This document shows positions 34,964 through 43,593 of a stretch of DNA of 64,000 nucleotides, in pieces. The stretch is from Paenibacillus tepidiphilus (GTDB lineage Bacteria > Bacillota > Bacilli > Paenibacillales > Paenibacillaceae): the NCBI RefSeq assembly GCF_008635795.1, contig NZ_VWRQ01000004.1:248001-312000 (forward strand). The letters are read 5' to 3'. Both the position numbers and the translations under genes were made by a program. The notes beneath the pieces were generated by a model, which worked only from the letters and a program-made list of their open reading frames with translations, was not told where the DNA came from and searched no databases. How positions within the stretch are numbered: position 1 is the stretch's first letter; every line of letters starts with the position of its first letter.

Positions 34964-36445
34964 ATGGGCAAAGTGAATATCAACAGCGCCGAAGTGACGG
35001 TTCGCGAGCTGCGTCTCGGGTCAATTACCGGGTTCGCCGGCACCGCCGCCGAACTGGTCGGCTGCTCCAATAGCGGAGGCCTTAAGGACAGCTCCCGCTC
35101 TTTCAGCCAATGCATGGGCTGCAGCTCTGGCAACGCCTTCTGCCAATTGTCGATGATTCAGGATGCGGCCATGGTTAACCATGCGCCTGTAGGCTGCGCC
35201 GGAGATTTCTTCGGCTATAATTTCGTGTACCGTGTGGGACAGATGGAGCGCGAGCTGCCGCCGGTGATCGGCCGGTATTTCAATACCAATCTGGATGAAA
35301 TGGATACAGTATTCGGCGGCTCGCGGAAGCTGGAAGCGACGATCAAGCTGGCCTATGAACGGGTGAAGCCGGCTGCCATCTTCGTCACGACTTCCTGCGC
35401 CTCCGGCATTATCGGCGATGATGTGGAGGCGGTGACGAACAAATTGACGGCAGAGCTGGGGATTCCGGTCGTCTCGTGCTTCTGTGAAGGGTTTAAGTCC
35501 AAAATCTGGACCTCCGGCTTTGATTCGGCCTATCACTCCATTGTGCGCAAAATTGTCAAGCCGCCGGAGCAGAAGAGCAACCGGGTAAACATTATCAATT
35601 TTTGGGGCAGCGATGTCTTCTCCAGATTGCTGAACCGCCTTGGATATGAGGCCGATTATATTGTACCGTTCTCGACGGTGGCTCAGCTGGAGCGGATATC
35701 AGAGGCCGCTGCGACGATACAGATCTGCCCGACGCTGGGCACTTATCTCGGCGCTGCGCTGGAACAGGTGTATGGCGTGCCGGAGATCAAGGCGCCGGTC
35801 GCTTACGGCCTGGCCGGGACCGATGCCTGGATGCGCGAGCTCGGAAGGGTATTAGGGCGGGAGCAGGAGATTGAAGAGATTATCGCCGAGGAGAAAGCGG
35901 CAGTGCTGCCCAAGCTGGCGGAGTATAAGGCGAAGCTGGCCGGCGTGACCTGCTATCTTACGGCCGGCTCCGCCCACGGTCATGCACTGATTGCGCTGCT
36001 GCGGGAATTGGGGATCGAAGTGCAGGGCGCGGCTATTTTTCACCATGACCCGGTGTACGACAACGGCGATCCCGCCTCGGATATGCTGGAGCATACCGTG
36101 AAGACCTACGGGGATGTGCCGAATTATAATGTCTGCAACAAGCAGGCTTATGAGCTGGCGAATATCCTGAACCGGGTCCAGCCCGATCTGATGATCGCCC
36201 GGCATGGGGGGATGACCCATTGGGGTGCCAAGCTGGGGATTCCGACGCTCCTGATTGGCGATGAGCATTTCAGCTGGGGGTATCAGGGCCTGCTGAATTA
36301 TGCCGAACGGATTCTGGAGACGCTGGACAACCGCGAATTTGTAACCAATCTGGCCAAACACAGCATCATTCCCTACACCAAGTGGTGGATGGAGCAGGAC
36401 CCTTATACTTTCCTGGGAGGCCATGTGCATGTCCAAACTTATTGA
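34964..36445 (+). CDS. NifD-like nitrogenase-family catalytic subunit
   Basis: A 493-residue NifD/oxidoreductase component-1 homologue. P-cluster ligand candidates are Cys53 (SQCMGCSSG), Cys78 (APVGCAGDF) and Cys145 (VTTSCASGIIGDD). Cys255 (IQICPTLGTYL) lies 14 residues before a YG pair exactly as NifD Cys275 does, and His435 (GDEHFSWGYQG) matches the NifD His442 region. Both ligands of a FeMoco-like cofactor thus seem kept, unlike in chlorophyll-synthesis homologues. It probably binds an iron-sulfur-carbide cofactor and reduces a substrate other than N2; methylthio-alkanes are the best guess from context. The last 17 bases overlap the next gene. Confidence 0.85.
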   Translation: MGKVNINSAEVTVRELRLGSITGFAGTAAELVGCSNSGGLKDSSRSFSQCMGCSSGNAFCQLSMIQDAAMVNHAPVGCAGDFFGYNFVYRVGQMERELPPVIGRYFNTNLDEMDTVFGGSRKLEATIKLAYERVKPAAIFVTTSCASGIIGDDVEAVTNKLTAELGIPVVSCFCEGFKSKIWTSGFDSAYHSIVRKIVKPPEQKSNRVNIINFWGSDVFSRLLNRLGYEADYIVPFSTVAQLERISEAAATIQICPTLGTYLGAALEQVYGVPEIKAPVAYGLAGTDAWMRELGRVLGREQEIEEIIAEEKAAVLPKLAEYKAKLAGVTCYLTAGSAHGHALIALLRELGIEVQGAAIFHHDPVYDNGDPASDMLEHTVKTYGDVPNYNVCNKQAYELANILNRVQPDLMIARHGGMTHWGAKLGIPTLLIGDEHFSWGYQGLLNYAERILETLDNREFVTNLAKHSIIPYTKWWMEQDPYTFLGGHVHVQTY

Positions 36446-37748
36446 GCAGCCGCGCTATTCCTGCGCCCTGGGGGTACAGCAGTCCGTCATCGCCATACCG
36501 CGCACCGTTCCCGTTGTGCACGCAGGCCCGGGCTGCAGCACGAAAATCCATGGGTTCCTTGGACAGGGAGAAGGTTATGCCGGGGGCAGCACGATTCCGT
36601 GCACCAATGCCAGCGAGGCCGAAATCGTCTTCGGTGGGGAAGGGAAGCTGCGCAGCGTTATCGACGGCGCCTTTAAGGTCATTGATGCCGACCTGTATGT
36701 GGTGTTAACCGGATGCACCTCCGATATCGTCGGCGATGATGTGGGCCAGGTGACCCGGGATTACCAGGACCTTGGCAAACCGCTTGTCTATGTGGAGACC
36801 GGGGGCTTCAAGAGCAATAACTATGTCAGTCATGACCACGTCATTAAAGCGATAGTGGAACAATATGTTGACAAGTTCGCAGAAGGGCGCGGCGTTATTC
36901 CCGGACTGGTTAATCTCCTGGCCACAGTGCCTTATCAGGACCCCTACTGGATTGGCAACCTGCAGGAGCTGAAACGCCTGCTTACCGGCATCGGACTGCA
37001 GGTGAATGTGCTGTTCGGTCCGGAATCGGAAGGAATCAGCGAATGGCTCAGCATTCCGCAGGCCCAGTTCAATATTGTCGTCTCGGCTTGGCCGGGCCTG
37101 AGGAGCGCGGAGCTGCTGGAACGCAAATATGGCACACCGTATTACCACTTTCCGTATCTTCCGGTCGGGGGAATCGAAACGGGCCGTTTCCTGCGTGAAG
37201 TAACCGGGTTCGGCGCTCTGGACCAGGACAGTGCGGAGGCGTTCATCCGCTCCGAGGAACGGAAATTTTATGCGCATATTGAGCGGACGGCGGATTTCAT
37301 GCTGGAGTTCCGCTACGGACTGCCGCGCGTCTTCTATACGATGCTGGATGCGACCTACGCTGTCGGCTTCGCGAAGTATCTGCTGAATGAGCTGGGCATT
37401 CTGCCGGCGGAAACGCAGTATGTGGTGGATCAGACGCCTGAGGAATACCGGGGGCGGATCGCCGACCAGTTCCGGCATATATCCGAGCGGCGTTCGGCAG
37501 CCGTGGAATTCGTAGAGGATGGCGGAGCGATTCAGGAAGCCATCCGGGCGAACAAGCCGAAACAACGTGCACTGCTCCTCGGAAGCGGCTGGGAGCGCGA
37601 TCTGGCGCGTGAACTGGGTGCCGATCTGCTACCGGTCAGTGTACCGATAACCTACAGGCTGATTCTGAACTGCGGGTATGCCGGTTATCAAGGCGGCTTG
37701 CGGCTGATTGAGGATATTTATGACAGGGTACTGGATACTTACCGGTAG
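36429..37748 (+). CDS. NifK-like nitrogenase-family beta subunit
   Basis: A 439-residue partner of the NifD-like protein. The three P-cluster cysteines are Cys12 (RYSCALGVQQ), Cys36 (HAGPGCSTK) and Cys96 (LTGCTSDIVGDD). It has the short N-terminus of nitrogenase-like rather than true NifK proteins. ATG 36429 is 8 bases from GGGAGG; ATG 36423 is only 2 bases away. It overlaps the upstream gene and is the last gene of the eight-gene operon, before a terminator. Confidence 0.85.
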   Translation: MSKLIEQPRYSCALGVQQSVIAIPRTVPVVHAGPGCSTKIHGFLGQGEGYAGGSTIPCTNASEAEIVFGGEGKLRSVIDGAFKVIDADLYVVLTGCTSDIVGDDVGQVTRDYQDLGKPLVYVETGGFKSNNYVSHDHVIKAIVEQYVDKFAEGRGVIPGLVNLLATVPYQDPYWIGNLQELKRLLTGIGLQVNVLFGPESEGISEWLSIPQAQFNIVVSAWPGLRSAELLERKYGTPYYHFPYLPVGGIETGRFLREVTGFGALDQDSAEAFIRSEERKFYAHIERTADFMLEFRYGLPRVFYTMLDATYAVGFAKYLLNELGILPAETQYVVDQTPEEYRGRIADQFRHISERRSAAVEFVEDGGAIQEAIRANKPKQRALLLGSGWERDLARELGADLLPVSVPITYRLILNCGYAGYQGGLRLIEDIYDRVLDTYR

Positions 37749-37823
37749 AGAGACTGGCGGAATGTGGCCGCACCAGTCTGCTGGAATGCGTAGAGAATGG
37801 ACCCCCTAATCTGAGCCAAAAGA

Positions 37824-37882
37824 AAAACAAGCGGATGGATAGCCGGTGCCACTGCCGGCACTACATTCTTCCGCTTGTTTTT
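37824..37882. terminator. Bidirectional terminator between the NifK-like gene and moaB
   Basis: AAAACAAGCGGA (from 37824) pairs with TCCGCTTGTTTTT (to 37882), with an inner hairpin in the loop. It serves both convergent units. Confidence 0.85.
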
Positions 37883-37929
37883 GTCGTTAGGGAATAAGGC
37901 CATTCCGGCGGCCGTGAAGCCGCTAACGC

Positions 37930-38445
37930 CTATTCCCGTTTGTAAATCTCGCGCATGACATGACGCAGCTCGGGAACGATAAGCCGGTTCAACGCCAGCC
38001 GGATGGCGCCGGTCGAGCCCGGCATCGAGAAGACGGCTGTATTGCCGATGGTGCCCGCAATGGCCCTGCTCAGGATGGCGGCGGAGCCGATATCCTCTGT
38101 AAAGCTGAGCAGGCGGAAGATTTCGCCGAAGCCGGGCAGCACCTTATCGAGCAGCGAAGCTACCGCTTCATAAGTGGTATCCCGGGGCGATATACCGGTC
38201 CCGCCAGTCAGCAGAACAGCTTCGATACCGGGGTGAACGGAACATTTGTACACCAGCTCACGGATTTCTTCATAATCGTCCTTGACGATGGTGCGGCCTT
38301 GCACGACATAGCCGGCTTCTTCGAGCAAGCTTTGCAGCAGAGCACCGCCGGTATCGGTCTCCATGGTCCGGGTATCCGATACGGTAATGATGTGGCAGCT
38401 TACTGTCTGCGGCGCTTCGCGCCGGTGTTCTTCAGTGGAAGACAT
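37930..38445 (-). CDS. moaB: Molybdenum cofactor biosynthesis protein B
   Basis: A MoaB/MogA-family protein of 171 residues: HIITVSDTRTMETDTGGALLQSLLEEAG, VLLTGGTGISPRDTTYEAV, FTEDIGSAAILSRAIAGTIGNTAVFSMPGSTGAIRLALNRLI. It binds molybdopterin and may adenylylate it. It is convergent with the nitrogenase-like operon, behind a shared terminator, so it is not part of it. No other moa gene is adjacent. Confidence 0.92.
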   Translation of the reverse strand: MSSTEEHRREAPQTVSCHIITVSDTRTMETDTGGALLQSLLEEAGYVVQGRTIVKDDYEEIRELVYKCSVHPGIEAVLLTGGTGISPRDTTYEAVASLLDKVLPGFGEIFRLLSFTEDIGSAAILSRAIAGTIGNTAVFSMPGSTGAIRLALNRLIVPELRHVMREIYKRE

Positions 38446-38680
38446 ACGGACCAGCTCCTTGGGATGTAGTGGATCGATTATAAATCAGGGTGACCCATAA
38501 TTCTTCTCTTAACCGGAAAATATGATACACAATCATTGTCCCTTACATCATAGGGGATCACGGATTCAAAGACAAGCTGGAGCCGTAAGGCCTGAACCGG
38601 CCGGGCCCGGCAGCACGATCCTTGCATGGAGTAGGGAGTTGTAGTACACTCGCTACCATACCGAACGTGCAAGAGGAGAG

Positions 38681-39703
38681 ATGAAGATGGAACAGGCATT
38701 GCCGATTTACATATTGTCCGGCTTTCTGGGGAGCGGCAAAACGACGCTGCTGAAGCGGCTGCTGGATCATTGGCAGGACAGCGGGCTGCAGCCTGCCGTG
38801 GTGATGAATGAATTGGGAGAGGTCAATCTGGACGGGCTGATTGTGGAGCAGCCGGTGCCGATGGCCGAGCTGCTCGGCGGCTGCATCTGCTGCTCGATCC
38901 GCGGGGATCTCAGTACGGAGCTGGCCACTCTGATCAAGAAGGAATCGCCCGACGTCGTCGTCATTGAGGCAACCGGCGCAGCCAATCCGCTGGAAATTGT
39001 CGATGCGGTCACGGAAATTTCGCTGTACCAGCGGGTAGAGCTGAAAGGGCTGATTACGGTTGTCGATGCCGCACATTTACTGGATCTGTACCGCGCGCAA
39101 CAGGGCGCCACATACCGGCTGATGCAGGAGCAGATCCGCTGCGCTTCCGTGCTGATTCTGAACAAGACCGACCGGGTAACCGCTGAGGAAGCGGAGGAGG
39201 TCACGGGAATTGTGCGGAAATGGAACGCTTTTGCCGAGATTTTGCCGGCTGTACGTTGTGATCTGCCACCGGATGAGCTGCTGGCCAAGGTGGGCGGAGC
39301 GCACAGTGAATATTCGGCAGTGCTGCACGCTGAAGCTGCTGAAGATTCAGCAGACGCTGAGGCTGGAGCGCAGATCCATCAATCCCATGATCATGTAATG
39401 GCCTACACCCATTATTTCCGGCAGCCGGTCAACAGCGAGGCGTTCGAACAGTTCGTCAAGGCGTTGCCGCGCGATGTCTACCGGGCCAAGGGCATCGTGA
39501 CTTTTAATGACACATCGAGCCGGTTTCTGTTCCAGTATGCCTACCGGGAGGCAGATTTTATGAAAATCACTCCGCAGGGCGATGTTCCGGATGTAGCCGT
39601 ATTTATCGGTGAGCATTTCTCTTCAGGTGAGTTGCGCCGCGGTCTGCTTGAACTCGAAGGGCGCCTGCCCGGACGCCCGGCGCGCATTAAGCGCAGCCTC
39701 TAA
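38681..39703 (+). CDS. CobW/COG0523-family G3E GTPase (metal chaperone type)
   Basis: A 340-residue SIMIBI GTPase: Walker A LSGFLGSGKTTLLKRLL, the metal-binding GGCICCS (CxCC), VVVIEATGAANPLEI, the LILNKTDRV G4 motif, and a C-terminal CobW_C domain. A His/Asp stretch (IHQSHDHVMAYTHYF) near residue 240 is typical of metal-handling members. Such proteins deliver zinc, cobalt or iron; the metal cannot be read from sequence. A classical Zur or Fur box was not found upstream. GAGGAGAG precedes the start. Confidence 0.88.
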   Translation: MKMEQALPIYILSGFLGSGKTTLLKRLLDHWQDSGLQPAVVMNELGEVNLDGLIVEQPVPMAELLGGCICCSIRGDLSTELATLIKKESPDVVVIEATGAANPLEIVDAVTEISLYQRVELKGLITVVDAAHLLDLYRAQQGATYRLMQEQIRCASVLILNKTDRVTAEEAEEVTGIVRKWNAFAEILPAVRCDLPPDELLAKVGGAHSEYSAVLHAEAAEDSADAEAGAQIHQSHDHVMAYTHYFRQPVNSEAFEQFVKALPRDVYRAKGIVTFNDTSSRFLFQYAYREADFMKITPQGDVPDVAVFIGEHFSSGELRRGLLELEGRLPGRPARIKRSL

Positions 39704-39798
39704 TGACTCCCGCAGCGGCGGGGTCAATGGTTCGTTTTCAGGCGGGCAGGTTAATACATAGGCATAACCTATCATAAATTGCAGGAGGAATAAGGCTT

Positions 39799-40146
39799 AT
39801 GACCCGAATTCATTATCAGGAATGCATTGACGCTTGTATCAAATGTATGAACGCCTGTAATTACAGCTATGTCTCCAGCCTGAAAGAATATGACCTGGCC
39901 GCGCTGCGCGAGAGTATCCGGCTGGACCGCGAATGTGCAGATATCTGTTCTTTTGCCGTCCAGGCAATGACTCGGCAAAGTCCGTTTGTAGCCGAGATCC
40001 TGCGGCTGTGCGCCGAAATCTGCGAACGCTGCGCCGACGAGAGCTCCCGGCATGAACTTACGCACTGCCATGAATGCATTGAAGCCTGCCGCAGCGCCGC
40101 CATGGCGTGCCGTCTGATTAGTGATGCGGTTGAGGTCTACGCTTAA
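39799..40146 (+). CDS. Four-helix-bundle copper-binding protein (Csp/DUF326 type)
   Basis: A 115-residue, all-helical protein with 13 cysteines spaced along the helices (C-x3-C-x2-C-x3-C at residues 9-20, RECADIC, LCAEICERC, HCHECIEAC, MAC). This is the pattern of cytosolic Csp3-like copper storage proteins, which line the bundle core with Cu(I)-thiolates. No Tat or Sec signal, so cytoplasmic. It follows the CobW-type GTPase by 95 bases and has its own ribosome site (GCAGGAGGAA) and terminator. Confidence 0.88.
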   Translation: MTRIHYQECIDACIKCMNACNYSYVSSLKEYDLAALRESIRLDRECADICSFAVQAMTRQSPFVAEILRLCAEICERCADESSRHELTHCHECIEACRSAAMACRLISDAVEVYA

Positions 40147-40184
40147 GCGATTCATTGGCGGACAGCTCCGCTGCAATGATAAAT

Positions 40185-40229
40185 AACCAGAGCCATGCAG
40201 CCACGTAACTGCTGGGTTCTGGTTTTTTT
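40185..40229 (+). terminator. Terminator after the copper-binding protein gene
   Basis: AACCAGA-GCC pairs with GGG-TTCTGGTT, followed by seven Ts. Confidence 0.85.
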
Positions 40230-40421
40230 ATGTGTCATGGAAGAGGATATAACCGGGCATTCGGCGAAAAGTATAAGGAGAAGAACTCAACATACATAGT
40301 GCAGCCGCCACTCGGGACGGAGCGGGAGAAGGCACCTGTTACGGGGCCTGCATCACTGAAAGAAGCTTAGGGTAAATAAATACCCGGGGGAAGGAAGCGG
40401 AAGCACAGAGGGGGAGAAAGG

Positions 40422-40889
40422 ATGAAGGATACACAAATTCCGGAGAGTGAGCAATCCAAAGAGCTGTTTGCCTATTTCGGACTTGCGGTCTATTACTGTC
40501 AGGCCTTGGAGCAGCAACTGACCAATCTGCTGCTGCTTACCAAGCTGTCGCAGGGCCAGACCCTGACCGAAGCGGATCTGGCGGAGCTGTATCAACGCAA
40601 GCTCAGTAACTCACTCGGCCAGCTCATCAAAGAAATCCAGCATCATTTTCCATTCTCGGAGGAAGATACGCGTCAGCTGCAGGCCGTCTGGAAGCAGCGT
40701 AACCATATTGTCCATGATTATTTCAAAGAGCGGATTCAGCAGACCTTTACACCGGCGGGCAGGGCGCAGATGATCCGCGAGCTCAAACGCTTCAAGAATA
40801 AAGCGAGAAGGCTTGAAGTCAAACTGCAGAGCTATTGTACAGAGATGTACACCAAGCTGGGGAATGAGGAAGAATCGATGACCACTTAG
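40422..40889 (+). CDS. Small helical protein with a HEPN-type RNxxxH motif
   Basis: A 155-residue, mostly helical protein I do not recognise by name. An N-terminal helix (ELFAYFGLAVYYCQALEQQLTNLLLL) and a later helix with R93-N-H-I-V-H98 (AVWKQRNHIVHDYFKE) fit the HEPN arrangement, where RNxxxH is the RNase/tRNA-end motif. HEPN proteins are often toxins or RNA-processing enzymes, but no partner antitoxin or MNT nucleotidyltransferase is adjacent. It could instead be a non-catalytic helical bundle. A purine-rich site precedes ATG 40422. Confidence 0.65.
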   Translation: MKDTQIPESEQSKELFAYFGLAVYYCQALEQQLTNLLLLTKLSQGQTLTEADLAELYQRKLSNSLGQLIKEIQHHFPFSEEDTRQLQAVWKQRNHIVHDYFKERIQQTFTPAGRAQMIRELKRFKNKARRLEVKLQSYCTEMYTKLGNEEESMTT

Positions 40890-40925
40890 CCTGCTTCCGG
40901 CAGATATTAACCACAGAGAGTATGT

Positions 40926-40966
40926 CAAAGAACGCTCGCAGGCAATTCTGCTGCAAGCGTTCTTTG
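40926..40966. terminator. Bidirectional hairpin between the HEPN-like and YcaQ-like genes
   Basis: CAAAGAACGCT-c-GCAG pairs with CTGC-a-AGCGTTCTTTG, a 15-bp stem with one mismatch between convergent genes. T-runs are short. Confidence 0.65.
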
Positions 40967-40968
40967 GT

Positions 40969-42231
40969 TTAGCTGCGTGGCTTAGCCGCGGAGGCCTTGA
41001 GGGCTTTCTCCAGCTTGCCCAGCTTCTGGGATTTGACAAGACCGGTAGCAAATTCAATCCGGGCTGCCCGGGTGCAGCGGGCCAAAGCGTGCAGGGCTGC
41101 GCTGAGCAGCGGAACATTATGGTCATCCAGCGCTTCTTCGGGCTCCCACCACCAGCCTGCGATGGTCAATACGCCGGTTTTCTTGTTCATGACCGGCTCA
41201 AGCCGGGCCACAAACCGGTCGCCGCAGAGCAGCGGCAGCACATAATAGCCGAACTTACGCTCGGCGGCTGGCTTGTAGACCTCCCAGCGGTAGGTGAAGC
41301 CGAAGAGCTGGGCGACCAGCTCCCGCTCCCAGAGCAGGTTATCGAGCGGAGCCAGCACAGCCGCACAAGCAGGCTTCTCCGCCGTATCCGCCTGCGCCGC
41401 AATGACTGCTTCCAGCACGGGGGCGTCTTGCGTGCGGATATACAGCGGGTGCTTGAGACCGTCTACGCGCACCTCGCGGAGCAAATCACGCTGCAGCAGC
41501 CGCAGGATGGCGGCCGTGCGCTCCTTGCTCTTCATATCGGCGATTCCCAGCCAGCCGTCGCCGGATTTGTTCCACAGGAGTCCGATGCTGCCGATCCGCC
41601 GCAGCACATACCAATCATGGTACTCCTCATCCGTTGAAAGCGGGTCTGGTGTCTGCAGTACGCGTTCCGGCAGGAGCTTGGACGTGAAATCATAATACCG
41701 GCGCGTGTTCACCCGGTGATGCACAGTCAGCTCGCCCCAGAAGTACATACTCTCCATAGCTGCGCGTGATACCCTTGCCGGTGCCCAGGCCCAGTCCATC
41801 TTCTCCTTGCCGTCCAGATCGAGCGAGGAGAGCGGACCGCGCAGCATCAGCTCCTGGCGAACCTGCTCCGCCGTCGTCATCAATACCTCATTGTCCCGGA
41901 ATCGAAGGTACGCTCTGTCCCTGTACCTCCGGAAGTAAGGCCAATCCTCGGTGGAGTAGATCGACATGTTCTTATCCCAGCCGTCGATCAACAGCCGGTC
42001 CTGGTACAGCAGCTCGTAGGCCATCTCCGGGCGGAAACCAGGAATCCGCGCCTGCAGCACCAGCTCGTGATTATGTCCGGCTATATTCAGCGGATCATAT
42101 TGTATGCAGCCGGCTTGGCGGATATATTGCATAATGCCTTCCTTGCCTGCCGGCAGCGTGCCAGGCCGCAGACCCTGATGCTGCAGCAGAAATTGTCTGG
42201 CCTGCCGCTTGTCGATCATATAGCTGAACAA
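40969..42231 (-). CDS. Winged-helix DNA glycosylase of the YcaQ (AlkX) family
   Basis: About 420 residues of HTH_42/YcaQ type. E. coli YcaQ unhooks DNA interstrand crosslinks; its catalytic QxD motif is matched by Gln-Tyr-Asp in GCIQYDPLNIAGHNHELVLQAR. Other hallmarks are YWGELTVHHRVNTRRYYDF-like wing sequence (partly 'MYFWGELTVHHR'), ACAAVLAPLDNLLWER, and FGYYVLPLLCGDRFVARLEP. TTG 42231, 8 bases after GGAG, is a plausible start; ATG 42219 (MIDKRQARQF) is the alternative. Orientation is convergent with the HEPN-like gene. Confidence 0.82.
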   Translation of the reverse strand: MFSYMIDKRQARQFLLQHQGLRPGTLPAGKEGIMQYIRQAGCIQYDPLNIAGHNHELVLQARIPGFRPEMAYELLYQDRLLIDGWDKNMSIYSTEDWPYFRRYRDRAYLRFRDNEVLMTTAEQVRQELMLRGPLSSLDLDGKEKMDWAWAPARVSRAAMESMYFWGELTVHHRVNTRRYYDFTSKLLPERVLQTPDPLSTDEEYHDWYVLRRIGSIGLLWNKSGDGWLGIADMKSKERTAAILRLLQRDLLREVRVDGLKHPLYIRTQDAPVLEAVIAAQADTAEKPACAAVLAPLDNLLWERELVAQLFGFTYRWEVYKPAAERKFGYYVLPLLCGDRFVARLEPVMNKKTGVLTIAGWWWEPEEALDDHNVPLLSAALHALARCTRAARIEFATGLVKSQKLGKLEKALKASAAKPRS

Positions 42232-42393
42232 TACAACCACTCCGTTCGTATGTATGATTATTCCATTATAACGAACGAATGTTCTGTAATCAACTGTGTA
42301 TGAAATCAAAGTTCAGAGCAAATTGACCCCGGCTGCGGATTTACAAGGATAACGCACCTGACCGCTATATTTCCTATGCGGACATCCCTCGGC

Positions 42394-42870
42394 TCACTGC
42401 AATATGAAAGACCACCTCATCGGCGGCAGTGTAACGATTCTCACACCGGTGCTCTCAACCGTATTTGTCACATTAAATTCCTCCATTGTCGTCAAAATCC
42501 GAGCTAATTCAGCCAAGTTACTTGATTCATGCTGCATCAGGTATAGTAGCATCCGTTCAAGCTCCTGCTGTGTACGCGCGCTTTCTATCTGCTGAAGGCT
42601 CAGCTTATGGATATGACGGGATATCGCTGTCCTTACATGCGCCAGCGATTTGCCCGCAAGAACAGCGTGGATTTCCTTGATTGGAATATCCAGTGCCCGC
42701 AGTAACGCAATAATGCTGATGCATGCAACCGCTTCCTCATCATATACTCTCCATCCGGAGGAGCGATCTCTTTCACTCTGGATTAAGCCTTCCGCTTCCC
42801 AGTGGCGCAAGGTGCGACTCGTCAGTCCCATTTGCTCCGACAGCTTGTGTATCGTAATCCGTCTGTTCAT
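42394..42870 (-). CDS. MerR-family transcriptional regulator, short, possibly truncated
   Basis: It has an N-terminal MerR winged helix (ITIHKLSEQMGLTSRTLRHWEAEGLIQSER, SGWRVYDEEAVACISIIALLRALDIPIKEI) and a dimerisation coiled coil (~residues 80-125). The last residues, VRIVTLPPMRWSFILQ, look like the first strand of a GyrI-like effector domain, but the frame then stops and no continuation is seen downstream. The protein may therefore be a truncated MerR-GyrI regulator. ATG 42870 has GGAAGGAG at 7 bases; the long upstream extension of the frame lacks a start signal. Confidence 0.75.
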   Translation of the reverse strand: MNRRITIHKLSEQMGLTSRTLRHWEAEGLIQSERDRSSGWRVYDEEAVACISIIALLRALDIPIKEIHAVLAGKSLAHVRTAISRHIHKLSLQQIESARTQQELERMLLYLMQHESSNLAELARILTTMEEFNVTNTVESTGVRIVTLPPMRWSFILQ

Positions 42871-43178
42871 GGTGAATCTCCTTCCGAGCTCTGATTTGAT
42901 CGTATCAATTGACGCAGCGGTAATTTCAAGTGTTTGATTGAACAAAAGAACAACTCTTATAGGTGGGAGTGCAGAAAGGAGGATTAGAACTGTAAGAGCA
43001 GCAAAGTCCGCCTGATAACATTCTACTTGGAAAGCTGGAATCGGAAGCTCTCTGTTTCGCCGGTTCCAGCCGCTAAAAGCGGTGGAATTCAGAAATCCTA
43101 GGGCAAGCAGCCGGGAGCTTAACATAACATTCTCCATAGTCACGGCCAATCCTTATCAAACTCTTGTCACTCATGCAT

Positions 43179-43367
43179 ATAGTTCGATTTTCGCACACTA
43201 ATTTTGCTTTTTTTACAGATTTCAGCCATCTAATTCGATAATCCTCACTTAAATGGAACGATATTAGTGTAATTATTGATTTTCACTCATTTTAAGTGGC
43301 GATTATCCAACTATTCATGCGGTCATCCTCCATACCGGTGAAATTAAGTGGCGATTTTCCAATTATT
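43179..43367. repeat. Inverted-repeat element, copy 2
   Basis: The same four-unit layout as 7892-8079: TAGTTCGATTTTCGCACAC (43180), a forward unit with TCTAATTCGA near 43230, then two backward units ending GGCGATTATCCAACTA (43314) and GGCGATTTTCCAATTA. Flanks also share TAGTCACGGCCAA and ACTCATGC with copy 1. The surrounding gap 42871-43593 holds no gene. Confidence 0.8.
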
Positions 43368-43533
43368 TAAATTGAACAAAGAACAGCAGAGTGCAGAGGG
43401 GGGGAGGATTGGAGGCTACAGCGTCTGCCTGAATGCTTCGCAGGAATGCTGCTGGTTAAGCATACGCCATCACCTGTATCCAGCGGTTCATACAATTTAG
43501 ATCAAAATTTTCACGCTGGTAGGCAACAACAAA

Positions 43534-43555
43534 GGAGCAGTCCATGGACTGCTCC
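43534..43555. terminator. Terminator after ddh
   Basis: A perfect 22-bp palindrome (arms GGAGCAGTCCA) lies 40 bases beyond the ddh stop codon. On the minus strand it is followed by TTTGTTGTT. Confidence 0.7.
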
Positions 43556-43593
43556 CTTGTCGTTGATGATTCTATGTGGTCAGACTCTTCAGC

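Noticed and set aside
29696..37748. A true nitrogen-fixing nif operon
   Set aside because: nifB, nifE, nifN, nifV and the usual Paenibacillus nifBHDKENX order are missing, while metY and a sulfonate-type importer are inserted.
37930..38445. moaB as a partner of the nitrogenase-like operon for molybdenum supply
   Set aside because: It is convergent and behind a shared terminator, and MoaB serves the pterin cofactor rather than a FeMoco-type cluster.
38510..38550. A Fur or Zur box upstream of the CobW-type GTPase (GATACACAATCATTGTC)
   Set aside because: It matches the 7-1-7 Fur consensus poorly and lacks the Zur core, so I list no site.
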